Of a DNA stretch of 64,000 nucleotides, positions 44,017 to 53,083 are shown in pieces. The notes beneath the pieces are model-generated. The model was not told the DNA's origin, ran no database searches, and saw only the letters and a list, made by a program, of their open reading frames with translations. The translations under genes and the position numbers were made by a program. Source of the stretch: JAFAYN01 sp963733105 (GTDB taxonomy: Bacteria > Gemmatimonadota > Gemmatimonadetes > Longimicrobiales > Longimicrobiaceae); contig CAVTCB010000003.1 in assembly GCA_963733105.1 (NCBI GenBank), positions 124,001-188,000 of the forward strand. The letters are read 5' to 3'. Position 1 is the stretch's first letter, and every line of letters starts with the position of its first letter.

Positions 44017-46179
44017 ATGCACCTTCCCGAGCCATCCCACGCAGCACCCCGGGTGAGCCGCGCGCCGGAGGAAGCCTCGCTCCCCTGGCGGATCGCGGGT
44101 CCGTACGTGGGGGTCGGGGTGCTCTGGATCCTCCTCTCCGACCGGGTGCTCGGCGCGCTGCTCCGCGACCCGGACGCCTACGCGCGCGCCCAGACGCTCA
44201 AGGGGTGGCTCTTCGTCGCCGCGACGGGGACCCTGCTCTTCTTCCTGGCGCGCGGCGGGGCGGCGCGGCTGGGACGCTCGGAGCGCGCCGCGCGGGCCGC
44301 CGAGGAGCGCTACCGGCTCCTGGTGCGGACCGCTCCCGACATGATCCTGGTGCTCGACCGGGAGGGGCGCTTCGTGGACCTGAACCCGGCCGCGCTCCGG
44401 GAGAGCGGGTACGGCGCGGAAGACCTCGTCGGCAGGCCCTTCCACTCCCTGATCGCGCCCGAGGATCTGGACGTCGCCCTGGAGCAGTCCCGGCTGGCGC
44501 TCTCCGGCACCCCCACGCAGTACGAAGTCCGCTACCTCCGCAAGGATGGGGAGACCCGCTGGATCTCCTGCACCAACACCCCCATCCACGACGAGGGGCG
44601 GGTGGACGGAGTGCTCGCCATCATGCGCGACGTCACCGAGGAGCGGCGGGCGGAGGAGGCGCTTCGCCGCTCGGAGGAGAGCTTCCGCTCGCTGGTGGAG
44701 AACGCGCAGTACGGGATCTTCCGGACCGGACCGGGCGGCACGGTCCTCCTCGCCAACCCGGCCCTCGCCCGCATCCTGGGCTTCGCCGACCCCGCCGAGC
44801 TCGTTTCCCGCGACGTCACCGCGTTCTACGCCGACCCGGAGGAGCGGAGCCGGCTGGTGGAGCGGATGAGGCACGAGGACGAGGTGTCCGTGGAGGTGAC
44901 CTGGAAGCGGAACGACGGGACGCCGCTCCGGGTGCTCCTGAGCGGCCGCGTGGTCCGCGACCGGAGCGGCGCCGCCGAGTACTTCGAGGGGCTGGTGCAG
45001 GACGTGACGGAGCGGAAGCGGGACGAGGCGAGGCAGCGCCAGACGGAGACGCTGGCCGCCATCGGGACGCTGGTGTCGGGGGTGGCGCACGAGCTGAACA
45101 ACCCGCTCTCGGCCATCCTGCACTTCGCGGAGGACCTGCTGGAGGACCCCCGCCCCCCGGCGGACGCGGAGGCGCTGGGGACCATCCGCGACCAGGCGCG
45201 CCGCTCCCGGGCCATCGTCCGCGACCTCCTCTCCTTCACGCGCGCGCAGGACGAGCACCGGGAGGTGGTGTCCATGCGCGGCCTGGTGGAGCGGGCGACC
45301 CGCGCCATGGTGCCGGGGGTGGAGCGGTGCGGCGCGCGGCTGGAGCTGTCGGTGGGGGAGGGCGAGCAGTGCGTGTGCGTGAGCCCGCCGGGGATCGAGC
45401 AGGTGGTCACCAACCTGGTCACCAACGCGGCGCAGGCCGCGGGGGCGGGGGGGACGGTGCGCCTGGCCGTCCGGTGCGACGCGCGGGAGTGCACCCTCGT
45501 GGTGGAGGACGACGGCCCGGGGATTCGCGCGGAGGTGCTTCCCCGCGTCTTCGAGCCCTTCTTCACCACCAAGCCCGCGGGCCAGGGGACGGGGCTGGGG
45601 CTCCCGGTGTCGCGCGGGATCGTGGAGCAGCACGGGGGGTGCGTCACGGCGGAGAACCGCTCCGCGGCGGAGGGGGGCGGCGCCCGCTTCACCGTGCGGC
45701 TCCCCCGCGCGCTCCCGGCGGGCGAGGGGGGGGAGGCGCCGCCCCCGCCCGTGGACCCGCCGGAGCCCCCCGCGCCGCCCCCGGACGCCGGGCTCCTCCC
45801 CGCGCGGGTGCTGGTGATCGACGACGAGACCGCCATCCGCACGGCGCTGCGGCGCTTCTTCTCGCGCCGGGGGTGGGAGGTGGAGGAGGCGGCGGACGGC
45901 GGGGAGGGGCTCCGCCTCCTCCTGGACCCGGAGCGGAGCGCGGCCTACGCCGCGGTGGTGTGCGACCTGAAGATGCCCGGGATCTCCGGGGCGGAGCTGT
46001 ACGAGCGGCTCCGCGAGGCGCGCCCGGAGCTGCTCCGCCGCCTGATCTTTTCCACCGGCGACGTGGCCTCCCCGGAGGCGTCGGCCCTCCTGGCGCGGGC
46101 GCGGGTGCCGGTGGTGGAGAAGCCGTTCGAGCTGGCGGCGCTGGCGGAGGTGGTGGAGCGGGTGAGGGCGGAGGGGTAG
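44017..46179 (+). CDS. Hybrid histidine kinase: TM, two PAS, HisKA, HATPase, receiver
   Basis: Sensor kinase of 720 residues from ATG 44017; the frame is open to 43834 but the extra residues look non-coding. Two transmembrane segments (VGVGVLWILLSDRVLGALL and GWLFVAATGTLLFFLARGG) are followed by PAS domains at about 95-215 (LLVRTAPDMILVLDREGRFV) and 220-340 (GIFRTGPGGTVLLANPALAR). The phospho-acceptor is in SGVAHELNNPLSAILHF. The ATPase has NLVTNAAQAAG, DDGPGIRAEVLP and GTGLGLPVS. A Pro-rich linker leads to the receiver (LVIDDETAIR, VCDLKMPGISG with the phospho-Asp). It is a phosphorelay-type hybrid; the partner and ligand are unknown. It is monocistronic, with a divergent RDD gene. Confidence 0.9.
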   Translation: MHLPEPSHAAPRVSRAPEEASLPWRIAGPYVGVGVLWILLSDRVLGALLRDPDAYARAQTLKGWLFVAATGTLLFFLARGGAARLGRSERAARAAEERYRLLVRTAPDMILVLDREGRFVDLNPAALRESGYGAEDLVGRPFHSLIAPEDLDVALEQSRLALSGTPTQYEVRYLRKDGETRWISCTNTPIHDEGRVDGVLAIMRDVTEERRAEEALRRSEESFRSLVENAQYGIFRTGPGGTVLLANPALARILGFADPAELVSRDVTAFYADPEERSRLVERMRHEDEVSVEVTWKRNDGTPLRVLLSGRVVRDRSGAAEYFEGLVQDVTERKRDEARQRQTETLAAIGTLVSGVAHELNNPLSAILHFAEDLLEDPRPPADAEALGTIRDQARRSRAIVRDLLSFTRAQDEHREVVSMRGLVERATRAMVPGVERCGARLELSVGEGEQCVCVSPPGIEQVVTNLVTNAAQAAGAGGTVRLAVRCDARECTLVVEDDGPGIRAEVLPRVFEPFFTTKPAGQGTGLGLPVSRGIVEQHGGCVTAENRSAAEGGGARFTVRLPRALPAGEGGEAPPPPVDPPEPPAPPPDAGLLPARVLVIDDETAIRTALRRFFSRRGWEVEEAADGGEGLRLLLDPERSAAYAAVVCDLKMPGISGAELYERLREARPELLRRLIFSTGDVASPEASALLARARVPVVEKPFELAALAEVVERVRAEG

Positions 46180-46187
46180 GAACGGAA

Positions 46188-46493
46188 GGGGACAGGGGAC
46201 AGGGGACAGGGAACAGGGGACAGCCGGCAACGGCGGGCGAATGAATTCGCTGCAACGACGGCACGAAGTCCGCCTGCGCGGACTAAAAGCAAACGACGGG
46301 GCGACACCGTGAAGGTGCCGCCCCGTCGTCCGTAGTTGTAGTTCCGTCGTACCCATATGATCCGTAACGGAGGGAGACCCGCCGGCAGTTTGGCGGGGCT
46401 CACTCCGGGGCGGGGAGACTCGCGCCGTTTGCGAGGCTCACCGCCCCCGCGCAGGAGACCGGCCGCAGTCTGGCCGGGCTCCGGAGCGGCCCC
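46188..46493. repeat. Repeat island: families D, C head, E, B in a row
   Basis: Between the convergent kinase and P450 genes. Positions 46188-46223 are heptamers GGGACAG and GGGAACA. Positions 46232-46285 are the head of family C (GCGAATGAATTCGC, then AGTCCGCCTGCGCGGACT). Positions 46293-46329 are the family E hairpin (one mismatched pair). Positions 46349-46493 are family B; its first module has stem CCGCC/GGCGG where other copies have AGCCG/CGGCT. It ends at the P450 stop codon. Confidence 0.8.
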
Positions 46494-48842
46494 CTAAGAC
46501 AAACCACCCGCCAGACGCGTGCGCACCGGGAGGCTCGCCAGCCCGCTGAACATCTCCATCTCCTGCGGGATCGGAACGCCCGCGATCTCGAGGTCCGGGA
46601 ACCGGCGCAGCACCCCCTCGAGCGCCCGCTTCGCGTTCTCCTTGGCCAGGAAGGCGCCGATGCAGCTGTGCCGGAGCCCGAAGCTCAGGTGGGCGGTGTT
46701 CTCTTCCCGGGTCACGTCGAAGCGCGTGGGCGTGTCGCCGGCGAACCGTCCCGCCCCGACCGGGCACCGCCGGTTCAGCTCGTCCACCGCGACCGCGATC
46801 GTCTCGCCCCGCTCGATGGTGAGCGTCTCCCCCGCCGCGTACGGGCACCCCTTGATCACCAGGTCGGACTCGAGGGGGACCTCGATCTCCTTGGACGCGG
46901 TGAGCGGCACGACCGTCCCCGGGGCGGTCCACCGCAGCATCTCCTCGACGGCCTGGTCGAGCATCACCTCCTGGCCGTGGACCGCCTCGAAGCGCGCCGC
47001 GGCGTCCGCCGAGCGCGCGCGGATCGCGTCCAGGCGGTCCCGGCGCTCGCGGTCCACCGTGCGCTCCGGCTGCCCGTGCGCCCACGCGAGCCACCGCCAC
47101 TCCCGGTCGGGGACGGGCTCGCCGTCGACGGCCGCGGGCGGCCCGGCGACGAGGCCCGCGCGGAGGTGCTCCCACTGCTCCCGGTGGCGGAGGAGGGTCT
47201 CGACCCCGCGGGAAAGCAGCCCCGTGGTCGTCTCGAAGCCGGCGAAGACCAGCACGCCCAGGTTGGCGACGCGCTCGGCCTCGGAGAGGGTGGGGTCGGC
47301 GGCGACGGTCCGGATCACGTGCCCGGTGAAGGTGCCGGCGCGCGCGGCCGCGAGCTTCGCGTCGAGGTACGCCCGGAACTCGTCGGAGGCGCGCTGCCCC
47401 GTGAGAGCGGTCTCGAAGTCGACGCCGGCTTCCGAGTCCAGCGACCTCACGGACGCCTCGGCCCAGTGCTGCACCCGGGGCACGTCCTCCTCCGGGAGCC
47501 CCAGCACCTCGCAGATCACCCGGATCGGGAAGCGGTAGGCGAAGTCGGTGCGGAAGTCGAACCGGCCCCCGTTCCGCGCGGCGATCCCCGCCGCGTGGTC
47601 GAGCAGCTCCGCGACCGTCCGCTCGACGAAGGGGGCGTGCGAGAGGAGCGCGCCCTGCGAGAAAAACGGGAGGAAGGCCCGGCGCTGGCGCTGGTGGTCG
47701 GGCCCCTCGGCCACCACCATGCTGTCGTTGAACGCCTGGTACGGCTTGGAGTAGCGGTCGGCGAAGGCGGTGCGGTCCTGGCCGCCGCGGAGGTAGCCGG
47801 TGGCGAGCGACCCCCTCCCCTGCTGGATCCCCGCCCAGCGGTCTCCCGGGGCGATCTTGCCGTCGAGCTGCATCAGCCGCTTCCCGAGCTCGTAGTCCCG
47901 GACGATCCACTCGCGCCCGGGGACGTGGGTGTACTCCGCGGCCCCGGTCATCGCCGCCGTGAAGACGGCGTCCCACCCGGGGGCGCGCGGGTCGTCCCCG
48001 GAGTAGACCAGCACCTCGTAGAGGCGCGTGAGCCCCTTCCACGGCTTCCCCGACGTCGCCTCCGCGAGCTCGAGGGCGCGGAGGACGATGGCGTCCGCGG
48101 GCTTGCCGGCCACGCCGCGCTCCCGCAGCTCCCGGTACGCCGCGATCAGCGGCTCGGTGTGGCGGTGCGTGAGCAGGGTGCGGCCGGCGCGGGCGTTGAG
48201 CCGCCGCATGGCGCGGGCGGCGGCGAAGGTGCCGACCGGGACGCCCGCGCGGCGCATCTGGCGCAGGATGAGGCCGCCGAAGAACTCCCGCTCCCGCGCG
48301 ACGAGCACGGGGGCGGCGGCGAGGAGGCCGAGGGTGGACCGCACGGCCGACAGGGGACCGTCGCGGCCGCTGATCACCCGCGCGATCCGCACCGGGTTCC
48401 CGAGCGTCATCGCCGCCATCCCGTCCTCGGGCATCGCGAGGTTCGTGGCGACCAGCCCCTCGGTGGTGAGCGCGGCCAGCGCGTCGCACCGCAGGAAGAA
48501 GGCGTCGCGCCACGTCTCGAAGGCGGCGGCTTCCCCGTCGGCCGCCCCGGCGAGCCAGGCGTCGATCCGGCGCGTCCTCACTCCCCGGATGAAGCGGAGC
48601 GAGTCGCCGATGCACACGCCGATCTCCAGGGCGCGGCGATACACCGAGGACTCGTCGTAGCGCTCCCACGCCGCGCGGGCCCGCGCGTCCCAGGCCGCGA
48701 CCGCCCGCACGAGCGGCTGCAGGCCCTCCGGCATCGCCGGGAGCCCGGGCATCGGCTCGGAGAACGCGGCCACGACCTGCTGGACGTGCAGCAGGTGGCG
48801 GAGCGAGGGACGCTCCGGGGGCTGGGCTACGGGATCGGACAT
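46494..48842 (-). CDS. Cytochrome P450 with a large unrecognised N-terminal domain
   Basis: A 782-residue protein. The P450 part is about residues 340-782. The I-helix VLVFAGFETTTGLLSRG has AGxET, the ExxR motif is in AVEEMLRWTAPGTVV, and the heme loop LSFGLRHSCIGAFLAKENAK carries the Cys ligand near residue 727. An extra 60-residue insert, Trp-rich (REWRWLAWAHGQ), lies between the I-helix and ExxR. Residues 1-330 are helical and match no family I know (IGVCIGDSLRFIRGVRTRR, FETWRDAFFLRCDALAALTT). The C-terminus of a soluble P450 needs redox partners, none seen nearby; the ETF-QO gene is adjacent but a link is unproven. The start at 48842 lacks a clear ribosome site. The substrate is unknown. 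Confidence 0.82.
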   Translation of the reverse strand: MSDPVAQPPERPSLRHLLHVQQVVAAFSEPMPGLPAMPEGLQPLVRAVAAWDARARAAWERYDESSVYRRALEIGVCIGDSLRFIRGVRTRRIDAWLAGAADGEAAAFETWRDAFFLRCDALAALTTEGLVATNLAMPEDGMAAMTLGNPVRIARVISGRDGPLSAVRSTLGLLAAAPVLVAREREFFGGLILRQMRRAGVPVGTFAAARAMRRLNARAGRTLLTHRHTEPLIAAYRELRERGVAGKPADAIVLRALELAEATSGKPWKGLTRLYEVLVYSGDDPRAPGWDAVFTAAMTGAAEYTHVPGREWIVRDYELGKRLMQLDGKIAPGDRWAGIQQGRGSLATGYLRGGQDRTAFADRYSKPYQAFNDSMVVAEGPDHQRQRRAFLPFFSQGALLSHAPFVERTVAELLDHAAGIAARNGGRFDFRTDFAYRFPIRVICEVLGLPEEDVPRVQHWAEASVRSLDSEAGVDFETALTGQRASDEFRAYLDAKLAAARAGTFTGHVIRTVAADPTLSEAERVANLGVLVFAGFETTTGLLSRGVETLLRHREQWEHLRAGLVAGPPAAVDGEPVPDREWRWLAWAHGQPERTVDRERRDRLDAIRARSADAAARFEAVHGQEVMLDQAVEEMLRWTAPGTVVPLTASKEIEVPLESDLVIKGCPYAAGETLTIERGETIAVAVDELNRRCPVGAGRFAGDTPTRFDVTREENTAHLSFGLRHSCIGAFLAKENAKRALEGVLRRFPDLEIAGVPIPQEMEMFSGLASLPVRTRLAGGLS

Positions 48843-48960
48843 GAGCGGGACGGGAGGACCGGGGCGCCGCGGACGCGGCAGGGGAGGGTCGGCCACGGGG
48901 CCGTGGCGCGCACAAGATGCGCGGCGGGGCGCGGGAGTGCAAGGGGAACGTGGAGTGGCG

Positions 48961-49002
48961 AAAAAGCAGCGGGACCCGCGGTCCCGGCCGCGGGGCCCCT
49001 GC
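48961..49002 (-). terminator. Terminator after ETF-QO
   Basis: An imperfect GC stem (AGCAGGGGCCCCGCGG against CCGCGGGTCCCGCTGC), followed on the minus strand by TTTTT. It lies 12 nt after the stop codon. Confidence 0.75.
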
Positions 49003-49013
49003 TTCCGCCCGGG

Positions 49014-50684
49014 CTACATCTGCTTGTACGCCGGGCCGCTCCCCCCCTCGCGCGGGGTCCAGCGGGGCCCGATCACGTCCGTGGCCTTGCAGTCGATGCA
49101 GTTGGGGGCGTTCACCACCAGACGGTCGCCGTCGCGCTCGTACACGCCCGCGGGGCACATGTGCACGTACAGGTCGGCCACTTCGGCGGGGACGTCCTTG
49201 CCGATGATGAGGTGCGAGGGGATGTCGTCGCGGGTCTGGTTCCCCGACTTGAACACCGCGTCCACCTTGCTGAAGGTGAGCGTGCCGTCCGGCGTGAACG
49301 GCTGCTCGGGCGCGGCGCGGCGCGGGGCCTCGGCGTCGGCGTGCATGCTCACCTTGCCGCCCGGGAAGCGGCCGCCGGTGAGCGTCATGAGCCCGGCCTT
49401 GGCGCCGCCCACGAAGAAGCCGTCCTTGAACGCCAGCCGCATGTTGCGGGTGCGGTACAGGTCGTCGCGGACGTAGCTCCCGTCCAGCATCCGGTCGTAG
49501 GAGGCGAGCGAGGCGGCGGACACGTCGCCCTTCTTGAGCGCCTCGAAGATGGCGCGGGCGGCGTAGATCCCCGACTGCATGGCGTAGTGGATCCCCTTGA
49601 GCGAGGGGACGTCCACCAGCCCCACGGTGTCGCCGGCCATGAGGAGCCCGTCGCCGCAGCGGCGCTTCGGGAGGGCGTGGAAGCCCCCCTCGGGGATGGT
49701 CTTGGCGCCCCACTCCACCATCTCCCCCCCCTCCAGGTAGGGGCGGAAGAAGGGGTGCAGCTTCATCCGCTGGAAGAGCTGGTGCACGTCCAGGGTGGTG
49801 TCGCGGTAGTCCATCCCCACCACCAGCCCCAGCGCCACCAGGTTGGGCGCCAGCGGGTACATGAAGCTCCCCCCGAAGGCGTCGCGCGGGAGGGGCCACC
49901 CCAGGGTGTGGACGATCCGGTCCAGCGGCTTCTTGGTCTCCCACAGCTCCTTGACGCCCAGCGCGAAGATCTGCGGGTTGTCGGAGCCGATCCCCTGCCA
50001 CTCGCGGTACGCCTGCGCCAGCGGCCCGCGCGTCCCCTCGCTCAGCACGGTGACGCGGGCGGTGAGGTCGGTGGCGGGCTCGTAGCTCCCGCCCGGCTCG
50101 CCGCTCCGGTCCAGCCCGGCCGCGACGGTGCGCACCCCGGCCACCCGGTTCCCCTCCACCAGGAGCGAGCCCACGGGGAAGCCGGGGAGGACGTTGACCC
50201 CCAGCTCCTCGGCCTTGCCGCCCAGCCACCGCACGATCTCGCAGATGGAGGCGATGTAGTTCCCCTGGTTGTGCATGGGGGGCGGGGTGGGGATGCGGAG
50301 CGACCCCGTCTCGGTGAGGAGCATCACCGACTCCCCGGTGACGGGGCCCCGGAAGGGGAAGTCCGAGTCCTGGAGCTCGGGGAAGAGCTCGCGGAAGGCG
50401 CGCGGGTTGACCACGGCGCCGCTCAGGTTGTGCTCCCCGAGGGAGGCGGCCTTGTCCAGGACGGCGATGTTGACCTCGCCGAGCCCGCCTCCCTGCTCGG
50501 CGTCGCGCTGCACCAGCCGGGCGAGCTCGATGGCCCCCGCCAGCCCGGCGGGGCCGGCGCCGACGAACACCACGTCCATCTCGATGGCCTCGGGGTCGGG
50601 CGCCTCGGCCAGGATGATGCTGTCGCGCGGAAGTCCGGGCTGGTAGCGGGCGGGGACGAAGGTGCCGCGGGCGCTGTCTGCCAT
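49014..50684 (-). CDS. Electron-transfer flavoprotein-quinone oxidoreductase
   Basis: Membrane-associated flavo-iron-sulfur protein of 556 residues that passes electrons from ETF to the quinone pool during fatty-acid and amino-acid oxidation. The FAD motif is VVFVGAGPAGLAGAIELARL, then SLGEHNLSGAVVNPRAF (ETF-QO signature), GFHALPKRRCGDGLLMAGDT, LVDVPSLKGIHYAMQSGIYA and SSYDRMLDGSYV-like helix. The C-terminal 4Fe-4S ferredoxin-like domain has HMCPAGVYE and NAPNCIDCKATDVIGPRWTP, closing the four-Cys set. The length is normal for the family. The ATG at 50684 has a GGGAGAC upstream, with a strong terminator downstream. No etfAB is in this window. Confidence 0.94.
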   Translation of the reverse strand: MADSARGTFVPARYQPGLPRDSIILAEAPDPEAIEMDVVFVGAGPAGLAGAIELARLVQRDAEQGGGLGEVNIAVLDKAASLGEHNLSGAVVNPRAFRELFPELQDSDFPFRGPVTGESVMLLTETGSLRIPTPPPMHNQGNYIASICEIVRWLGGKAEELGVNVLPGFPVGSLLVEGNRVAGVRTVAAGLDRSGEPGGSYEPATDLTARVTVLSEGTRGPLAQAYREWQGIGSDNPQIFALGVKELWETKKPLDRIVHTLGWPLPRDAFGGSFMYPLAPNLVALGLVVGMDYRDTTLDVHQLFQRMKLHPFFRPYLEGGEMVEWGAKTIPEGGFHALPKRRCGDGLLMAGDTVGLVDVPSLKGIHYAMQSGIYAARAIFEALKKGDVSAASLASYDRMLDGSYVRDDLYRTRNMRLAFKDGFFVGGAKAGLMTLTGGRFPGGKVSMHADAEAPRRAAPEQPFTPDGTLTFSKVDAVFKSGNQTRDDIPSHLIIGKDVPAEVADLYVHMCPAGVYERDGDRLVVNAPNCIDCKATDVIGPRWTPREGGSGPAYKQM

Positions 50685-51142
50685 GAGGTCTCCCTTGGGT
50701 CTCGCGTGCGCGGGGAGGCCGCGCGGCCTCCCCGGAGTCGGCCGGGATTATACGCCTTTCCCCGGCCCGCCGCAAAGCCCGGGGCGCGCGGGCGGTTCCC
50801 CGCCCCGGGACGACGCTCCGCTTCCGGGCCGGGGCGCCCGCGCCCCACCCCTGAAAACGCCCTTTCCGGGTTTCGAACACCGCCGCAATCCCGGGGTCCG
50901 CCGTGACTAAATCGTTGTAGAAAGGGTCCCTGGAGGTGGAAAAGTGCGGAATTGGAGGTGGGAAACCCCTGGATTTGTGGAAAAGTCCCGTTTCTGACGT
51001 GTTGTTTAGACACACAGGGCGAAAACCCAGGCGTGGCGCGGGGATCGCCCGCGGAGGCGGGGAGGAGCAAATTTTTCCTTGCGCGCAAGCCCCCCGCTCG
51101 ACATCTTCCAGGCCCGTCTCTCGCCCTCCCCGGCCCCCGCAC
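50685..51142. other. Promoter-rich gap, no gene; GTGGAAAAGT repeats
   Basis: No repeat element of families A to E is present. Around 50932-50990 three short direct repeats stand out: GGAGGTGGAAAAGTGC, GGAGGTGGGAAAC and TTTGTGGAAAAGTCC, with their GTGG cores 22 and 19 nt apart. AT-rich stretches (AAATTTTTCC near 51069) suggest promoters for both divergent genes. I see no open frame with a ribosome site. Confidence 0.45.
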
Positions 51143-51556
51143 ATGACCGACTCCACGCACCCCCGCGAGCAGCTCCTCGCCCAGCTGGAGCGCCTCGCCG
51201 AGCGCGCCACCCCCGGCCCGTGGGAGGCCGAGCTGGCCGTGGACTTCGAGCGCGGGGAAGCGCACCGCGCGGTGGTCCACTACCCCGCCGGCTCGCACCG
51301 CTGCGTCCCCGTGGCGGCCCGCGACACGGAGATGTCGCCCGACGACCAGGAGTTCATCGCGGCGCTGGACCCGGCGCTGGCGCTCTGGATGGTGCGCGAG
51401 CTGCGCCGCCTGGGGCGCGTGGAGCGGCAGTACCAGCGCATGTGCCGCCGCGTGCGCCACCTGGACGACTTCCTCCAGCGCCGCGGCCTCACGGCGGAGG
51501 CGCAGCGCTTCGCCGCCGTCCGCGAGCAGCTCAGCGAGATCGACTGGGCCTCCTGA
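51143..51556 (+). CDS. Ea22-like (phage-type) small protein
   Basis: A 137-residue protein from ATG 51143. The N-terminal pattern LERLAERATPGPWEAEL and a later MSPDDQEFIAALDPALALW recall the phage Ead/Ea22-like family, where RATPGPW and D-FIA-ARxxxP are conserved. The C-terminus is helical (QYQRMCRRVRHLDDFLQRRG). A paralogue with the same ATPGPWEA motif is at 59154-59795. Function is unknown in both phages and bacteria. It overlaps nothing but is followed 38 nt later by the DUF2071 gene on the same strand, so they may be co-transcribed. The family assignment is moderate. Confidence 0.68.
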   Translation: MTDSTHPREQLLAQLERLAERATPGPWEAELAVDFERGEAHRAVVHYPAGSHRCVPVAARDTEMSPDDQEFIAALDPALALWMVRELRRLGRVERQYQRMCRRVRHLDDFLQRRGLTAEAQRFAAVREQLSEIDWAS

Positions 51557-51594
51557 CGGGAAGCACTCCCCGCCCCGTCCCGCGCGGGTGGGAC

Positions 51595-52323
51595 GTGGTC
51601 ACCACGCTGCGGCACTTCGCGCTGGTGACGTACGCCTTCCCCCCCGAGCGCCTCCTCCCGCACCTCCACCCCCGCTTCGAGCCGGAGACCGTTCCCGGCC
51701 CCGGCGGCGCCCCCCGCGCGCTCCTCTCGGTGGTCCCCTTCGAGGACGCGGACTTCCGCTTCGCCGCGCTCCCCCGCCCCCGCTGGCGCTTCGGCCAGAC
51801 CAACTACCGCGTCTACGTGCGCGACCGCGCGACGGACGAGCGCGCGGTCTGGTTCTTCGGCACCTCGCTGGACTCCTGGACGGTGGCGGTCCCGCGCCGT
51901 CTCTGGAAGCTCCCCTGGCACCGCGGCCGCATCCGCTTCGACACGGACTGGGACGCGGCGGCGGGCCGCTACGCCCGCTACCGCATGGACACGGAGAGCG
52001 CCTGGGCGCCGGTGGAGATGGAGCTGGAGGACACGGGGCTCCCGGTGTCGGAGTGCGCCGGCTTCGCGGAGCTGGAAACGGCGCTGCTGGTGCTCACCCA
52101 CCCGCTGCGGGGATTCTACCACCGCCGCGACGGCCGCCTGGGCTCCTACTCCATCTGGCACGACCGCCTGCGCCCGAGCGTGGCCCGCCTGGCGCACGCC
52201 CGCTTCGGGCTGCTGGACCGCCTGGGGGTGGTCCCCTTCGGGGAGCAGGGGGAGCCGCACTCCGTCTGGGTGCAGCACGAGACGGAGTTCCAGATCCGCC
52301 TCCCGCCGCGGGCGGTGGAGTGA
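51595..52323 (+). CDS. DUF2071 (YqjF-like) protein
   Basis: Soluble protein of 242 residues. VTTLRHFALVTYAFPPERLL (start), PHLHPRFEPET, FRFAALPRPRWRFGQTNYRV and VWFFGTSLDSWTVAVPRRLW follow the DUF2071 pattern (F-Y-V-PE-L, LP-x-F-E, a T-Y-R-YV strand, then a FF-S-D strand). Its activity is not established. GTG 51595 is chosen because it is the first in-frame start near the conserved region. The frame is open upstream and no ribosome site is obvious, so the exact start is uncertain. It lies 38 nt after the Ea22-like gene and before a family C repeat. Confidence 0.7.
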   Translation: MVTTLRHFALVTYAFPPERLLPHLHPRFEPETVPGPGGAPRALLSVVPFEDADFRFAALPRPRWRFGQTNYRVYVRDRATDERAVWFFGTSLDSWTVAVPRRLWKLPWHRGRIRFDTDWDAAAGRYARYRMDTESAWAPVEMELEDTGLPVSECAGFAELETALLVLTHPLRGFYHRRDGRLGSYSIWHDRLRPSVARLAHARFGLLDRLGVVPFGEQGEPHSVWVQHETEFQIRLPPRAVE

Positions 52324-52340
52324 GGTCCGGGGCACCCACG

Positions 52341-52497
52341 GGGCCCCCACCCGGCTCGCTTCGGGCTCGCCACCCTCCCCCGTTCCGGGGGAGGGGCATC
52401 TCCATGCTTCGATCCTCATCGCCGGCGCGTCGCCGCCCGGGCGACTGAAGTCGCTGCAACAAAGGCACGAAGTCCGCCTTCGCGGACTGGACGGCAA
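52341..52497. repeat. Family C copy, rearranged halves
   Basis: The tail half (52341-52405) is on the minus strand, while the head half (GCGACTGAAGTCGC at 52441-52454 and AGTCCGCCTTCGCGGACT at 52471-52488) reads on the plus strand. Elsewhere the two halves lie in one orientation. The remaining 180 nt up to the PKD gene include a TTGACA box at 52576-52581. Confidence 0.65.
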
Positions 52498-52679
52498 CGG
52501 CCAGCCCCTCTGCTCCTCCCGCAAGGAGAACGCATGAGATCCCTGACCGGGGCCGGGCCGCGGCTCCGCGGTCGCTTGACATTCTGTGTCTGCAAATACA
52601 TGGTTCTCATCCGCTCTCGCCTCGAGAGCGGCCGCACCACGGCGGTGCGGGAGGATCACCGTCACAACGGGGGAGTTCC

Positions 52680-53057
52680 ATGAGCCGCAGAATGTCGTTC
52701 CTCGCCCTTGCCGTCGTCGCTCTCGCCGCGGCGGGCGCGAAGGGGGCTACGGCGTCGTCCCGGAACCAGGCGCCGGTCCCGGTCATCACCGTGACCAACG
52801 TGGTGGCGGGTACGTTCGGCGGAGCGCGGTATTACCTGAGCGGGAGCGGCTCTTACGACCCGGACGGCACGATCGTGAGCTACACCTGGACGACGACCAG
52901 CCAGTGCCACAGCGGGTACGCGACGAGCGTGACCGACTACACCGTCGAGGCTTATTTCGGCGGGCACTGCAAGGTCACGCTGACGGTCACCGACGCGCAG
53001 GGAGCCAAGGCCGGGTCCGGGTTCGCGTTCAACGGGAGCGACGCACCTCTGAACTGA
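52680..53057 (+). CDS. Secreted single PKD-like domain protein
   Basis: A 125-residue exported protein from ATG 52680 with GGGGGAG 6 nt upstream. The signal peptide is MSRRMSFLALAVVALAAAGA followed by an AxA-type site (KGATASS). The mature part is one PKD/Ig-like domain: SGSGSYDPDGTIVSYTWTTT has the DPDG-I-Y-W pattern, and CKVTLTVTDAQGAKAG the V-LTVTD-GA pattern. Two Cys (QCHSG, HCKVT) could form a disulfide. No anchor is visible, so it is released or periplasmic. A TTGACA hexamer at 52576 may be the -35 element, but a good -10 was not found. A strong hairpin follows. Confidence 0.72.
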   Translation: MSRRMSFLALAVVALAAAGAKGATASSRNQAPVPVITVTNVVAGTFGGARYYLSGSGSYDPDGTIVSYTWTTTSQCHSGYATSVTDYTVEAYFGGHCKVTLTVTDAQGAKAGSGFAFNGSDAPLN

Positions 53058-53083
53058 GCCTCGCGGACCCGCTCGGACGAACA

